A stretch of DNA of 64,000 nt from Flaviaesturariibacter aridisoli (GCF_004343705.1 NZ_SKFH01000009.1:86772-150771); one strand, 5' to 3'; counted from the stretch's first letter, positions 43,489 to 53,530 are shown. The notes: a model not told the origin generated them from the letters alone. Numbers and translations are program-made.

Positions 43489-43838
43489 GCTTTACTTTTT
43501 TAAAAAAAGAACGATTAAAAATTTTGAGTAGTCGGGGCAAAAAAGTAAAGGACGATTGACAGAACAGCGGGGGGAAAGACTGAACAGAAGCAAAATCACT
43601 TGTACTTAACGCGAGGCACTCAAATAACAGGACAAAGATACGGGTTTTCGGGGGACGGGCTATGCTGCTTTTGATTAATCTTCTGTTAAGCACCCCCGAT
43701 GCCCCCCCGGGATCGGCGGCCCTCTTTTCAACCCCGGAAAAAGCAATGGTTGACGCTGTAGAAAAGGCTCCACAGGGCCCTTTCAAAAGGCAGGGTCTGC
43801 TATTTGCCTCCATAGGGCTACGCCAACAGGACCTTCCG
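43489..43838. other. 350-bp divergent intergenic region between the RRM gene and tamB
   Basis: The left half is AT-rich and holds the leader of the RRM gene and its -7 box at 43633-43640. The right half is GC-rich. Frames running through it toward tamB (for example from 43662) lack protein-like composition. I see no small RNA gene or hairpin that I would name. Confidence 0.5.
43633..43640 (-). promoter_or_regulatory. -7 box of the RRM protein gene
   Basis: TATCTTTG on the minus strand fits TAnnTTTG; no clear TTTG is seen 19 bp further upstream. Transcription from here would give a 5' leader of about 135-140 bases, rich in A and U, before the start codon. Confidence 0.5.
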
Positions 43839-46800
43839 ATGTCAACAGAAAAAAACACCCTGACCGTTCATCGTCGCACGCCCGTGCAGCGCATCGCCCG
43901 CGTGCTTCTCAAAACCGTGCTGTTCCTGCTGCTTTTTGTTGTGGTGGTAGCCCTGCTCCTGCTGCTGCCGCCGGTGCAGCGCTATGCCAGTCACAAAGCG
44001 GCCGGCTACCTGTCGGAAAAACTGCACACCCGCGTGGAGATCGGCTCCATCCGCATCGGCCTTCCCCGCCTCGTGACCATCGAAAACCTGTACATGGAAG
44101 ACCGCACGCACGACACCCTCATTGCCGGTGGCCGCGTGCATGCCAACATCGACCTCTTCCGCATTTTTTCCAACGAGCTGGCGATCAAAGACGTCCAGTT
44201 TGAAAACGTCACCGCCAAGGTGAAGCGCGTGCTTCCCGACACGGTCTACAACTTCCAGTTTGTGCTCGATGCCTTTATGGGCGAACAATCCAAGAACCCC
44301 GATACCGCCGCCTCGCCGGTGATGAAGCTCGAAGTACGCAACCTCGGGCTGAAGAACTGTCACGTACTGTACAAAGACGTGCTGACCGGCAATGATATGG
44401 ACGCCACGATCGCCCGGATGGACGCGAAGATCGACACGCTCGACCCCTACGGCTTACGCTTCAACGTGCCACTGGTGGACGTGCAGGGCCTGCGCGTGCG
44501 CTATTACCAGACGCGCCCGCTGACCGCGCCGCCCGTGAATGCATCGGCCACGCCCGCCCGGTCGCCCGCGCCGAAGCTGACGCTCGGCCAGGTGCGGCTC
44601 CGCGACTCCTGGATCGACTACGGCAACGAGACCTCCGCCTTTTATACCCAGCTCAAGATCGGCGACCTGCTGCTCCAGGGCCGCGACATCGATTTGGAAA
44701 AGCAGGTGCTGCACCTGGCTTCCCTCCGCCTCGACCGAAACGACATCGTCATCCGCCTCGGCCGCAAGCCCGAGGCGCGTGCCGTAGCAGCCGCCATTGC
44801 GCACAAGGCCGACTCCATTGCTTCGGAACCTTGGGCGGTGCGTGTGGACGCGATCGAGCTCAATGGCAACCATATCCGCTTCGACAATGACAACGCGCTG
44901 CGGCAGCCCTACGGCATCGACTACGCCCACTTCGACGGCTCCGACCTGACCCTGGGCATCCAGAACCTCGTGTTCCATAAAGACTCCATCGCCGCCTCCG
45001 TGACTAAGGGCAACTTTCGTGAAAAGAGCGGCTTCCAGCTCGACGAGCTCCGCGGCGACCTGCTCTACGCCAACCAGGTGGCCTACCTCCGCAACCTGTC
45101 GCTCCGCACCCCCGGCACGAGCCTGCAGCGTTCCGCCGAGCTGCGCTACGCCTCGCAGGACGCGCTGGCAAAAGACTTCGCCCATACCTTTTTCGACGTC
45201 GACATCCGCGACAGCCGCGTGCAGGTGAAAGACATCCTCGCCTTTGCCCCGCAGCTGCGCAGCAATCCCGCCTTCCGCAACCCCTCGGCCGTGTGGACCC
45301 TCAACCTGCAGGGCTCCGGGACGATGGACCGCCTCCAGATCGCGGCCCTGCAGTTCAGCGGACTCCGCAATACCCGCATCGACGCCTCCGGCACGCTCGC
45401 CGGGCTGAACAACCCCAAAGCCGCCGGCGGAACGTTCCGCATCCGCCGCCTGCATACGTCGCAGACCGACATCGCCACCTTTACCGGAAAGCGCCTCGAC
45501 AACGCTCAGATGGACCTGCCCGAGAACTACGACATCAGCGGCACCCTGTCGGGCAACATGGAAAGCATCTCGGCCAACCTGGCCATGGCCACCGAATACG
45601 GCAACGCTGCGGTGAACGGCACCTTCAGTAACCTGACCGTGCCGGAGAAGACCCGTTACCATACAACGCTGTCCACACGCAGCCTCCGCCTCGACCGCAT
45701 CCTGCGCGGCAAGGCACCCGTTGGCGCGCTGACGGCCAACTTCCGCGTCAACGGCTCGGGACTCACGCCCAATACGATCAATGCCCGCTTCAACGGCTCG
45801 GTTCCGGCGGTGACCTACAATAAGTATAACTACAAGAACATCCGCCTCGACGGTCGCCTGACGCCCTCCACCTTCGCGGTGAAGACCGATGTGCGCGATC
45901 CCAACATCGACCTGACGCTCAACACGACCGGCACCTACGGGAAGGCACTTACGTTTAAAGTGAACGGGTTTGTAGACAGTGTGAAGACGCTACCGCTCGG
46001 ATTTACAACGCAGCCCCTGACCTTCCGCGGACGCATCAACGGCGAGGTGACCGAGCTGAGCACCGACCACCTTGACGCGCGGTTGTTCGTTACCGAAGCC
46101 TTGCTGGTATCGGGCAAGGAGCGCGCCCCCTTCGACAGCCTGAGCCTCGTGTCGTACCACAACGGCTCCAACAACATTATGGAAGTGCGCAGCCCCTTCC
46201 TCAATGCCGACCTCAACGGCCGCTACCGCTTCTCCGACCTGGGTTACATCATTCAGAACAACATACAGCCCTACTTCGGTGTGGGGAACAGCTACAAGGC
46301 CGCTACGGTGCAGCCCTACAACATTACCTTCCGCCTCGATGCGACGAATGCGCCGCTGTATAAAGCGTTGCTGCCCGGGCTGTCGTTCAACCAGCCACTG
46401 CATGCCGACGGTACGATTGCGAGCGGCCGCGGAATCAACGCCAACGTCACCGCGCCCGACCTGGCCTTCAACGGCAACAACATCAGCGGCCTCAACCTGA
46501 CCGTGACTACCACGCCGGCCGGCCTGCAGGTGTCCGGCGACCTGAGCCGCTTCTTCAGCGGCAGCACCTTCAATATCTACAACGCACGCCTGACGGCCAC
46601 GGTGCAGAACAACGTGATCGACTTCAACCTGGGGGTAAACGACAAGGCCAATGCACCGAAGTACCGCCTCAGCGGGCTCCTGCGGCAACCGGCCAAGGGC
46701 ACCTATGTGCTGTCGCTGCGCCCCGACAGCCTCCTGCTGAACTACCAGGCCTGGAGCATCGGCGCCGGTAACCAGCTGACCATAACGCCTACCGCCATCG

Positions 46801-48983
46801 GCGCCAATAATTTCGTGCTGAGCCGCGACGGGCAGTCGCTCGCCATCAACAGCCAGGGTGGAACGGGCAGCCCGCTGGATGTGCGCTTTACCAACTTCCG
46901 CCTCGGCACCATCACCGGCTTCCTCCGGCCCGACTCGTTGCTCGCCGACGGCCTGCTCAACGGCGGGGCCAGCTTCCGAAACCTGCCCAAAAACCCGCTC
47001 TTCACCAGCGACCTGACGATCTCCGACCTCAGCTTCCGCAAAGACACCATCGGCAACGTGGCCCTGCGGGTGAACAACGCGTCCGGAGACCGTTACGTAG
47101 CCGATGTGACGGTAACGGGCAAGGGCAACGATCTCGGTATTTCGGGTACCCTGGATCCACAGGCCGGCGGCGACATCGCCCTGGACCTCAATCTCGCCAT
47201 CCGCGCCCTGCAGCTGCAGTCGCTGCGCGGCGCACTCGCCTCCTTCGTGACCGACGCTTCCGGCAACATCTCCGGTGGCGCATCGATCCGCGGCACGACC
47301 GCCGCACCCAAAGTCAACGGTACGCTCCGCTTCAACAACGCCTCGCTGAGCACCGTCGCCCTCGGCGGCCCGCTGACCATCGATAACGAGGAACTTACCG
47401 TTACCGAGCAGGGCTTCCGCTTCGACAATTTCGTCATACGCGACTCGGCGCAAAACGCGCTGACACTCAACGGCACCGTGGCCACCAGCAACTTCACCAA
47501 TTACAACTTCGATCTCGACGTCAACGCCAATAACTTCCGCGCGCTCAATACCGAGAAACGCCAGAACAGTCTCTATTACGGTAAACTTTACCTCGACACG
47601 CGCGTACACATCGGCGGCACCGAAACGGCTCCCGTGGTGGACGGAAATATCGGCGTGAAAGACGGCACCGCCTTGTCGATTGTCATCCCGCAGCGCGAGC
47701 CCGGCGTGGTAGACCGCGACGGCGTTGTGGAGTTCGTCGACTTCAGCAACCCGGCCTCGGATACGCTGTTCAAAAATTACGATACACTGAACCGCTCCGA
47801 CATACTCGGCTTCGACGTGTCGGTGAACATAGACATTGCAAAGGAAGCGGCCTTCAACGTGATCGTGGACGTGGCCCAGGGCGACCTCCTCAACCTTAAA
47901 GGCCAGGGCAACCTGACGGCCGGCGTTGACCCGAGCGGCAAGATCTCACTCACCGGCACCTACGTGATCAACGAAGGCGCCTACCAGTTTTCGCTCAACT
48001 TCCTGCGCCGCCGCTTTACGGTGGATGCCGGCAGCCGCATTACCTGGCTGGGTGAGCCCACCGCCGCGCAGCTCGATGTAACGGGCCGCTACGAAGCCGT
48101 CACCGCACCGCTCGACCTCGTGGAGCAGGTGGTGCCCGAGCCGACGCAACGCAACTACTTTCTGCAGAAGCTGCCGTTCCAGATCCTGCTGTACCTGCGC
48201 GGCGAGCTGATGAAGCCCGACTTGAGCTTCGACATCCAACTGCCGACGGGCCGCAGCTTCAACGTGGCCGGCGACGTGGTGAACACGGTCAATACGCGCC
48301 TCGCGCAGTTGCGCCAGGAGCCTTCGGAACTAAACAAGCAGGTTTTCGCCGTGCTGCTGCTCAACCGATTTGTGGGTGAAAACCCGTTCCAGTCGAACGG
48401 TGGCGGCTTCAATGCCGGCTCCTTTGCCCGCACCAGCGTGAGCAAGCTGCTTACCGAGCAACTCAATAACCTCGCGTCCGGTCTTATCAGCGGCGTGGAC
48501 CTCAACTTCGACGTCGCCTCCAGCGACGACTATACCACGGGCGAGCGCCGCAGCCGCACCGATCTCAACGTGGGCCTCAGCAAGCGTTTGCTCAACGACC
48601 GCCTGCAGGTGACCGTGGGCAGCAACTTCCAGCTAGAGGGTCCGCAACAAGGCAACCAGTCGTCGAACAACATCGCCGGCAATGTGCAGGTAAACTACCA
48701 ACTGAGCAAAGACGGACGCTACATGCTGCGCTTCTACCGCCGCAACGATTATGAAGGCTTCGTGGATGGTTATGTGATCGAGACAGGCCTTGGCTTTATC
48801 CTCTCGGTGGATTACAACCGCTTCCGCGAGGTGCTGCAGGGCCGCCGTGTGCGTCGCGAGGTAAAGAAGCGCGAAAAAGAAAACCAGGAACAACTGCCGC
48901 CGCAGAACCCCGACCGCACTCCGGCCGTGGCACCGGCGCCTACCGCAAACGAACAAGGATCTAAAGAAAAGGAACAAGAATGA
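43839..48983 (+). CDS. tamB: Translocation and assembly module protein TamB
   Basis: A 1714-residue AsmA/TamB-family protein. An N-terminal signal-anchor helix (about 20-45: LLKTVLFLLLFVVVVALLLLL, shown minus flanks) fixes it in the inner membrane. The rest is a very long repetitive beta structure predicted to span the periplasm as a hydrophobic groove. The C-terminal DUF490/TamB domain (about the last 400 residues: GNLTAGVDPSGKISLTGTY, LRRRFTVDAGSRITW) contacts the Omp85 partner. The start is ATG 43839 (MSTEKNTLTVH), giving a normal cytoplasmic tail. Its gene overlaps tamL by 4 bp. The pair moves lipids or helps assemble outer-membrane proteins. Confidence 0.93.
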   Translation: MSTEKNTLTVHRRTPVQRIARVLLKTVLFLLLFVVVVALLLLLPPVQRYASHKAAGYLSEKLHTRVEIGSIRIGLPRLVTIENLYMEDRTHDTLIAGGRVHANIDLFRIFSNELAIKDVQFENVTAKVKRVLPDTVYNFQFVLDAFMGEQSKNPDTAASPVMKLEVRNLGLKNCHVLYKDVLTGNDMDATIARMDAKIDTLDPYGLRFNVPLVDVQGLRVRYYQTRPLTAPPVNASATPARSPAPKLTLGQVRLRDSWIDYGNETSAFYTQLKIGDLLLQGRDIDLEKQVLHLASLRLDRNDIVIRLGRKPEARAVAAAIAHKADSIASEPWAVRVDAIELNGNHIRFDNDNALRQPYGIDYAHFDGSDLTLGIQNLVFHKDSIAASVTKGNFREKSGFQLDELRGDLLYANQVAYLRNLSLRTPGTSLQRSAELRYASQDALAKDFAHTFFDVDIRDSRVQVKDILAFAPQLRSNPAFRNPSAVWTLNLQGSGTMDRLQIAALQFSGLRNTRIDASGTLAGLNNPKAAGGTFRIRRLHTSQTDIATFTGKRLDNAQMDLPENYDISGTLSGNMESISANLAMATEYGNAAVNGTFSNLTVPEKTRYHTTLSTRSLRLDRILRGKAPVGALTANFRVNGSGLTPNTINARFNGSVPAVTYNKYNYKNIRLDGRLTPSTFAVKTDVRDPNIDLTLNTTGTYGKALTFKVNGFVDSVKTLPLGFTTQPLTFRGRINGEVTELSTDHLDARLFVTEALLVSGKERAPFDSLSLVSYHNGSNNIMEVRSPFLNADLNGRYRFSDLGYIIQNNIQPYFGVGNSYKAATVQPYNITFRLDATNAPLYKALLPGLSFNQPLHADGTIASGRGINANVTAPDLAFNGNNISGLNLTVTTTPAGLQVSGDLSRFFSGSTFNIYNARLTATVQNNVIDFNLGVNDKANAPKYRLSGLLRQPAKGTYVLSLRPDSLLLNYQAWSIGAGNQLTITPTAIGANNFVLSRDGQSLAINSQGGTGSPLDVRFTNFRLGTITGFLRPDSLLADGLLNGGASFRNLPKNPLFTSDLTISDLSFRKDTIGNVALRVNNASGDRYVADVTVTGKGNDLGISGTLDPQAGGDIALDLNLAIRALQLQSLRGALASFVTDASGNISGGASIRGTTAAPKVNGTLRFNNASLSTVALGGPLTIDNEELTVTEQGFRFDNFVIRDSAQNALTLNGTVATSNFTNYNFDLDVNANNFRALNTEKRQNSLYYGKLYLDTRVHIGGTETAPVVDGNIGVKDGTALSIVIPQREPGVVDRDGVVEFVDFSNPASDTLFKNYDTLNRSDILGFDVSVNIDIAKEAAFNVIVDVAQGDLLNLKGQGNLTAGVDPSGKISLTGTYVINEGAYQFSLNFLRRRFTVDAGSRITWLGEPTAAQLDVTGRYEAVTAPLDLVEQVVPEPTQRNYFLQKLPFQILLYLRGELMKPDLSFDIQLPTGRSFNVAGDVVNTVNTRLAQLRQEPSELNKQVFAVLLLNRFVGENPFQSNGGGFNAGSFARTSVSKLLTEQLNNLASGLISGVDLNFDVASSDDYTTGERRSRTDLNVGLSKRLLNDRLQVTVGSNFQLEGPQQGNQSSNNIAGNVQVNYQLSKDGRYMLRFYRRNDYEGFVDGYVIETGLGFILSVDYNRFREVLQGRRVRREVKKREKENQEQLPPQNPDRTPAVAPAPTANEQGSKEKEQE

Positions 48984-51262
48984 GCAAGGCATTTTACGCA
49001 CTCGCCCTCACGGGCGGCATCCTGCTGGCCGGCTGCAGCGGGACCAAGCACCTGCCCCCAGGCGAACATTTGTATACCGGCGCCCGCACCAAGATCACCC
49101 AGACCGACGACCTGACGGTGCGGCAGCGCAAAGTGCTTGATGAAGACCTCGAAAACCTGGTTCGCCCGCGGCCCAACTCGAGCTTCCTCGGCCTCCGCTT
49201 CAAGCTTGGCATCTACAACCTGTTTTACAAGGCGAAACCAAACTCTTTCTTCGGCCGCCTGCGCGACCGCCTCGGCGAGCCGCCCGTACTCCTGAGCAGC
49301 ATCGACATCAACAACAACATCAAGCTGCTCGACAACCACGCGCAGAACAAGGGCTTCTTCCTCGTGCACACGACCATCGACTCCGTGGTGAGCGGACGGA
49401 AGGGGCACCTCAACGTGAACGTCGCCGCCGGACCGCAATACACCATCAACAGCGTCCGTTTTCCGACCGACAGCATCGAGCTAACGCGCGACATCCGTGC
49501 CGACGTTGACAAAAGCCTGCTGAAGCCAGGCGATCCCTACGATCTCGACGTGATCAAGGGCGAGCGGACCCGCATCGACGCGCGCCTTAAGGAAAAAGGT
49601 TATTTCTACTTCAACCCCGAATACCTGCTCATGCAGGTGGACAGCACGATCGGCAGCCACAAGGTGGACATGGTGCTGGTGGTGAAGCCCGACGCGCCGC
49701 AGGACGCGCTCGTGCCCTACCGCATCAACAATACCTACATCCTGGCCAACTACCGCATTACAGGCAACAATCCCGATACCAGTATTTCTACGGCCCATCC
49801 CTACGAGGGCTTTCAGATCGTAGACCGTCGCAAGCGCTTGAAGGACTGGTTCTGGCCGCGGATTATGGTCTTCCGTACCGGCGACCTCTACAACCGCACC
49901 GACCACAACACCACGCTGGCGCGCCTCATCAACCTCAACGAGTTCCGCTACGTCAAGAACCGCTTCGAGCCCGTGGGCGACAGCGCCAAGCTGGATGCGT
50001 ACTACTACCTCACGCCGCAGCCGAAGAAGAATCTTCGGGCCGAGATCGGCCTCACCACCAAGTCGAACAACCTCAACGGGTCGCAGATCAACGTTACCTG
50101 GCGCAACCGCAACACGTTCCGGCAGGCCGAGCAACTGGTGGTGAGCGGCTACATCGGCACGGAAACGCAATTCGGCGGCACCTTCCAGGGCTACAATACC
50201 TACCGCGCGGGTGCCGAGGCCACCTTCTCGATCCCACGCTTCGTAGTGCCTTTCTTCAAGGTCAATACTACCAGCGCATTCGTGCCCCGCACCAACATCC
50301 AGCTGGGCTACGACGCACTGCAGCGTATGAAGCTCTATACGGTCAATTCCTTCCGCGGTCAGTTAGGGTATTCCTGGAAGCCGAAGCCGCAGGTAAGCAT
50401 CGAGGCCAACCCGGTCAGCATCAACTACGTGCAGCCGATCAACGTAACGCAGGAATACCGCGACAGCGTACGCAGCCATCCCTACCTGAGGCACGTGGTC
50501 GATTCGCAGTTCGTGCTGGGGTCCAACTTCCAGTATAATTTCAACGAGGTGGCCAACGGCCTGGTAAAACTGAACTCGTTTTACTTCAACGGGCTGGTGG
50601 ATGTTTCCGGCAACGTAGCCGGCCTCCTTACCGGCGCTACGGCCAAAACGCGCCCGAAGCGGATCGCCGGCGCGATCTTCGACCAGTATGTAAAGCTTGA
50701 GGTCGATGGCCGCTGGTACCGCAAGGTGGGCCTCCGCTCCAGTTGGGTCAACCGCCTCATTCTCGGTTACGGCATCCCGTATGGCAACTCCAGCCAGATG
50801 CCCTATATCAAGCAATTCTTCGTGGGGGGCAACAACAGCCTGCGCGGCTTCCGCAGCCGCTCAGTCGGGCCCGGCACTTTTTTCGACACGACGGCAACAA
50901 CGTTTCTGGGCGACCAGACCGGGGATATCAAGATGGAACTCAACACCGAATTCCGCCCGCATATTTCGGGGCCGCTGTATGGCGCCGTGTTCATCGACGC
51001 CGGCAACATCTGGCTGGCCAAGGAAGATCCCGAACGACCCGGGTCCGGCTTCGGAGGGAACTTTCTCAACCAGCTGGCGGTGGACGTGGGCATCGGCATT
51101 CGCCTCGACGTGACGATCTTCGTGATCCGCCTCGACGGCGGCTTCCCGATCCGCAAGCCCTGGGAACAGAATCCGTGGGTGATCAATGCGATCAAATTCA
51201 GTCAGCGCGACTGGCGCCGCTCCAACATCATCTACAACCTGGCAATCGGCTATCCTTTCTGA
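48980..51262 (+). CDS. tamL: TamL, Omp85-family outer membrane lipoprotein (TamA-like)
   Basis: A 760-residue Omp85 protein that is also a lipoprotein: ALTGGILLAGCSGTKHLPPGE puts the lipid on Cys19. POTRA-like domains follow (about 30-330), then a 16-stranded barrel with the VGGNNSLRGFRSRSVGPG loop motif (the conserved RGF of Omp85 lids) and a final strand ending in LAIGYPF with a terminal aromatic. The lipobox is the mark of the Bacteroidota form TamL, compared with proteobacterial TamA. It overlaps tamB by 4 bp and works with it. One iterated motif copy lies at 49782. Confidence 0.93.
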   Translation: MSKAFYALALTGGILLAGCSGTKHLPPGEHLYTGARTKITQTDDLTVRQRKVLDEDLENLVRPRPNSSFLGLRFKLGIYNLFYKAKPNSFFGRLRDRLGEPPVLLSSIDINNNIKLLDNHAQNKGFFLVHTTIDSVVSGRKGHLNVNVAAGPQYTINSVRFPTDSIELTRDIRADVDKSLLKPGDPYDLDVIKGERTRIDARLKEKGYFYFNPEYLLMQVDSTIGSHKVDMVLVVKPDAPQDALVPYRINNTYILANYRITGNNPDTSISTAHPYEGFQIVDRRKRLKDWFWPRIMVFRTGDLYNRTDHNTTLARLINLNEFRYVKNRFEPVGDSAKLDAYYYLTPQPKKNLRAEIGLTTKSNNLNGSQINVTWRNRNTFRQAEQLVVSGYIGTETQFGGTFQGYNTYRAGAEATFSIPRFVVPFFKVNTTSAFVPRTNIQLGYDALQRMKLYTVNSFRGQLGYSWKPKPQVSIEANPVSINYVQPINVTQEYRDSVRSHPYLRHVVDSQFVLGSNFQYNFNEVANGLVKLNSFYFNGLVDVSGNVAGLLTGATAKTRPKRIAGAIFDQYVKLEVDGRWYRKVGLRSSWVNRLILGYGIPYGNSSQMPYIKQFFVGGNNSLRGFRSRSVGPGTFFDTTATTFLGDQTGDIKMELNTEFRPHISGPLYGAVFIDAGNIWLAKEDPERPGSGFGGNFLNQLAVDVGIGIRLDVTIFVIRLDGGFPIRKPWEQNPWVINAIKFSQRDWRRSNIIYNLAIGYPF

Positions 51263-51349
51263 TAAGCAGATTCCTGTAGCTCTTGTATAGCGAAACCGAT
51301 AGCGCCGGCAAAAAAGATGCGAAGCATTCCGGGCGGGAGTGGGCCAACC

Positions 51350-51359
51350 GTATTTTTAC
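51350..51359 (+). repeat. Perfect palindromic copy of the iterated motif upstream of a small gene
   Basis: Within CCGTATTTTTACGG (51348-51361): arms CCGTA and TACGG around TTTT. It lies 15 bp before the ATG of the 83-residue protein gene and outside any CDS. One of 16 copies in the window. Confidence 0.55.
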
Positions 51360-51373
51360 GGTCCACCTCCCCT

Positions 51374-51625
51374 ATGCACGAGAAAGCCATTCCCTCGATC
51401 CATTTCAGCACCGTACTGTTCGTTGACGGACAGCCTGTGAGCTACGAGCTTGTACAGCACAACAACATGGTACGCCTCGTGCCCGACAGCCTGCTGGCCA
51501 TATGCCGCAGCGTACCCGAGATCGAAGCCACGCGCAGCGGCCGTAGCTGGCGGCTGGAGCCGTCGCTTCACCGCGACCTCGCCGACCAGGTGCTCGAAGA
51601 CCTGGCGCGGCTCGTGCCTTGCTGA
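51374..51625 (+). CDS. Small hypothetical protein (83 aa)
   Basis: An 83-residue protein: MHEKAIPSIHFSTVLFVDG, YELVQHNNMVRLVPDS, EIEATRSGRSWRLEPSLHRDLADQVLEDL. It has no signal peptide, membrane segment or recognised domain. The N-terminal half looks beta-rich and the C-terminal half helical. It lies between tamL and the convergent CoA-transferase genes, alone on its strand, 5 bp from the scoB stop. I do not recognise it. The coding call rests on balanced composition and an ATG start. Confidence 0.55.
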   Translation: MHEKAIPSIHFSTVLFVDGQPVSYELVQHNNMVRLVPDSLLAICRSVPEIEATRSGRSWRLEPSLHRDLADQVLEDLARLVPC

Positions 51626-51630
51626 CTCAA

Positions 51631-52287
51631 TCAGAATTTCATTTCAGGAATATCGCCGTCCACCAGCAGCTTGCCGGCGGTCTTGGCCTGGATCTCCTCC
51701 ACCGACACGCCGGGCGCACGCTCCAGCAGTCGGAAGCCTCCGGGTGTAACGTCCAGTACGGCCAGCTCGGTCACGATCTTCTTCACGCAACCCACACCGG
51801 TAAGCGGAAGCGTACAGGCCGGCAGCAGCTTCGACTCGCCCTTCGGATTGGTATGCATCATTGCCACGATGATGTTGCGCGCGGAAGCCACGAGGTCCAT
51901 GGCGCCGCCCATCCCTTTGACCATCTTCCCGGGGATCTTCCAGTTGGCGATGTCGCCGGTTTCGCTTACCTCCATGGCGCCGAGCACCGTGAGGTCGACC
52001 TTGCCGGCGCGGATCATACCGAAGCTTTCGGCCGAATCGAAAAAGACACCACCAGGGACCACCGTCACGGTTTCCTTGCCGGCGTTAATGAGGTCGGCAT
52101 CGATGGCTTCTTCGCTGGGGTAGGCGCCCATGCCCAGCATGCCGTTTTCGCTTTGCAGCATGATGAACATGCCTGCGGGAACGTAGTTAGCTACCAGCGT
52201 GGGAATGCCGATGCCGAGGTTTACATACATGCCGTCGCGGAGTTCCTGCGCGATGCGTTTGGCAATACCATATTTATCTAGGGACAT
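51631..52287 (-). CDS. scoB: 3-oxoacid CoA-transferase subunit B
   Basis: A 218-residue beta subunit of succinyl-CoA:3-ketoacid CoA-transferase. [19 protein letters not shown] and the active-site glutamate in [12 protein letters not shown] are the family signatures. With the alpha subunit it moves CoA between succinate and acetoacetate, in ketone body or leucine use. The two genes are adjacent but separated by 82 bp of repeat-like sequence, unlike the tight spacing of most operons here. Confidence 0.95.
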   Translation of the reverse strand: MSLDKYGIAKRIAQELRDGMYVNLGIGIPTLVANYVPAGMFIMLQSENGMLGMGAYPSEEAIDADLINAGKETVTVVPGGVFFDSAESFGMIRAGKVDLTVLGAMEVSETGDIANWKIPGKMVKGMGGAMDLVASARNIIVAMMHTNPKGESKLLPACTLPLTGVGCVKKIVTELAVLDVTPGGFRLLERAPGVSVEEIQAKTAGKLLVDGDIPEMKF

Positions 52288-52369
52288 AGTGCAATCAGGT
52301 ATAGAGTGGTTAAAGTCGGAAGGGCGAAGTCGGAGGCAGTGATGCCGGAATAAAATCAGGCATCAGCGA
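52288..52369. repeat. Short repeat-rich spacer between scoA and scoB
   Basis: 82 bp with repeated words AAGTCGGA (52313-52320, 52327-52334) and GGCATCAGCGATCAG-like elements on the right, plus GCAGTGATGCC. It resembles the simple intergenic repeats of Bacteroidota and has no ORF. Confidence 0.4.
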
Positions 52370-53071
52370 TCAGACATCCGCCATCTTCACGGTGCGCCGC
52401 TCGATGCGCTTTTCGTAGCCCGAACCCTGGAAGATGCGGTGCACGTAAATGCCCGCCACATGGATGCTGTCGGGGTCGAGCGCGCCGGGCTCTACCAGCT
52501 CCTCCACTTCGGCAATGGTGATGTGCCCGGCCTTGGCCATGGAGGTAGAAAAGTTTCGGGTGGTCTTGCGGAAAACGAGGTTGCCGTAGCGGTCGCCCTT
52601 CCAGGCCTTCACGATGGCGAAGTCGGCGTGCAGTGCATGTTCCATCAGGTATTGCTTCCCGTTGAATGCGCGCACTTCCTTTCCATCGGCGATCTCGGTG
52701 CCGACACCTGCGGGTGTAAAGAAGGCCGGGATGCCCATGCCCGCCATCTGGATGCGCGTGGCGAGGGTACCCTGCGGGATGAGGTCCACTTCGAGCTCGC
52801 CGCTCAGCAGCTGCCGCTCGAATTCGGCGTTTTCGCCTACGTAGGAAGCCATCATCTTGCGAACCTGGCGGCTTTGCAGCAGCAGGCCCAGGCCGAAGTC
52901 ATCCACGCCGGCGTTGTTGGAAATACAGGTGAGGTCTTTCACACCCCGGTCGCGGAGCGCCGCGATACAGTTTTCTGGTATGCCGCACAGGCCAAAGCCA
53001 CCAAGCATGATGGAGGCGCCATCGGCAATATCGGATACGGCCGCGGCCGCGTTTTCATAAACCTTGTTCAT
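52370..53071 (-). CDS. scoA: 3-oxoacid CoA-transferase subunit A
   Basis: A 233-residue alpha subunit. SIMLGGFGLCGIPENCIAAL is the CoA-binding glycine-rich motif (GGFGxxGxP), followed by SNNAGVDDFGLGLLL and IPQGTLATRIQMAGMGIPAFF, all typical. ATG 53071 gives MNKVYENAAAAV; a longer frame upstream crosses the promoter. It pairs with scoB downstream. Confidence 0.95.
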   Translation of the reverse strand: MNKVYENAAAAVSDIADGASIMLGGFGLCGIPENCIAALRDRGVKDLTCISNNAGVDDFGLGLLLQSRQVRKMMASYVGENAEFERQLLSGELEVDLIPQGTLATRIQMAGMGIPAFFTPAGVGTEIADGKEVRAFNGKQYLMEHALHADFAIVKAWKGDRYGNLVFRKTTRNFSTSMAKAGHITIAEVEELVEPGALDPDSIHVAGIYVHRIFQGSGYEKRIERRTVKMADV

Positions 53072-53088
53072 ATAGCGCGAATAGGCTC

Positions 53089-53096
53089 CAAAAATA
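53089..53096 (-). promoter_or_regulatory. -7 box of the scoA-scoB transcript
   Basis: TATTTTTG on the minus strand fits TAnnTTTG and lies 17 bp before the scoA start. No TTTG is seen at the expected -33 position. Confidence 0.4.
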
Positions 53097-53140
53097 AGGA
53101 ACCGCGGTTCACCGCTCCCGATTTTTACCGGGCGCACCTG

Positions 53141-53530
53141 CTATTGTACATTGCCCGGTGTAGCCGGGCGTCCTTTACGGCGCAAGCCCGCAGGAGCCGC
53201 GGCCGAATCGATATTGGGCTGTCGCTGCAGCGTGTCGAACAGGCTGCGCAACAGTGCGGGATGTGCTTTGTAGTAAGTGAAGGAGCGGCGGAATTCGGCT
53301 TCGCTCACACCGGCGTCGCGGAAGGCCGCGCGGTAGCGGTGAATGCGCTCGGCGTTGGGATCTGCGAGCGGTCCCTGCTCTTGCTGCAGGCCAACGTATT
53401 CATCGGCGGCGATGACGCCTTTCAGCACCGGAGCCATGCGCGCGGGCGGCAGCACGTCGTCGGGCAGGCGCTCGTTTTGGGCGCAGGCGCCCAGCAGGCA
53501 AAGTGCCGCGATCGGGATCCAGCGCATCAT
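53141..53530 (-). CDS. DUF4296 domain-containing lipoprotein
   Basis: A 129-residue lipoprotein with lipobox ALCLLGAC followed by a short linker and a helical DUF4296 domain (about 35-105: VLKGVIAADEYVGL, RDAGVSEAEFRRSFTYYKAHPALLRSLFDTLQ). The C-terminal tail is Ala/Pro/Arg-rich and disordered. Function is unknown. It overlaps the DUF4835 gene by 4 bases and so sits in the coaBC-DUF4835 operon. Confidence 0.88.
   Translation of the reverse strand: MMRWIPIAALCLLGACAQNERLPDDVLPPARMAPVLKGVIAADEYVGLQQEQGPLADPNAERIHRYRAAFRDAGVSEAEFRRSFTYYKAHPALLRSLFDTLQRQPNIDSAAAPAGLRRKGRPATPGNVQ

Noticed and set aside
45990..47609. 539-codon minus-strand frame inside tamB
   Set aside because: Shadow of the tamB coding frame; no motif and no start context.
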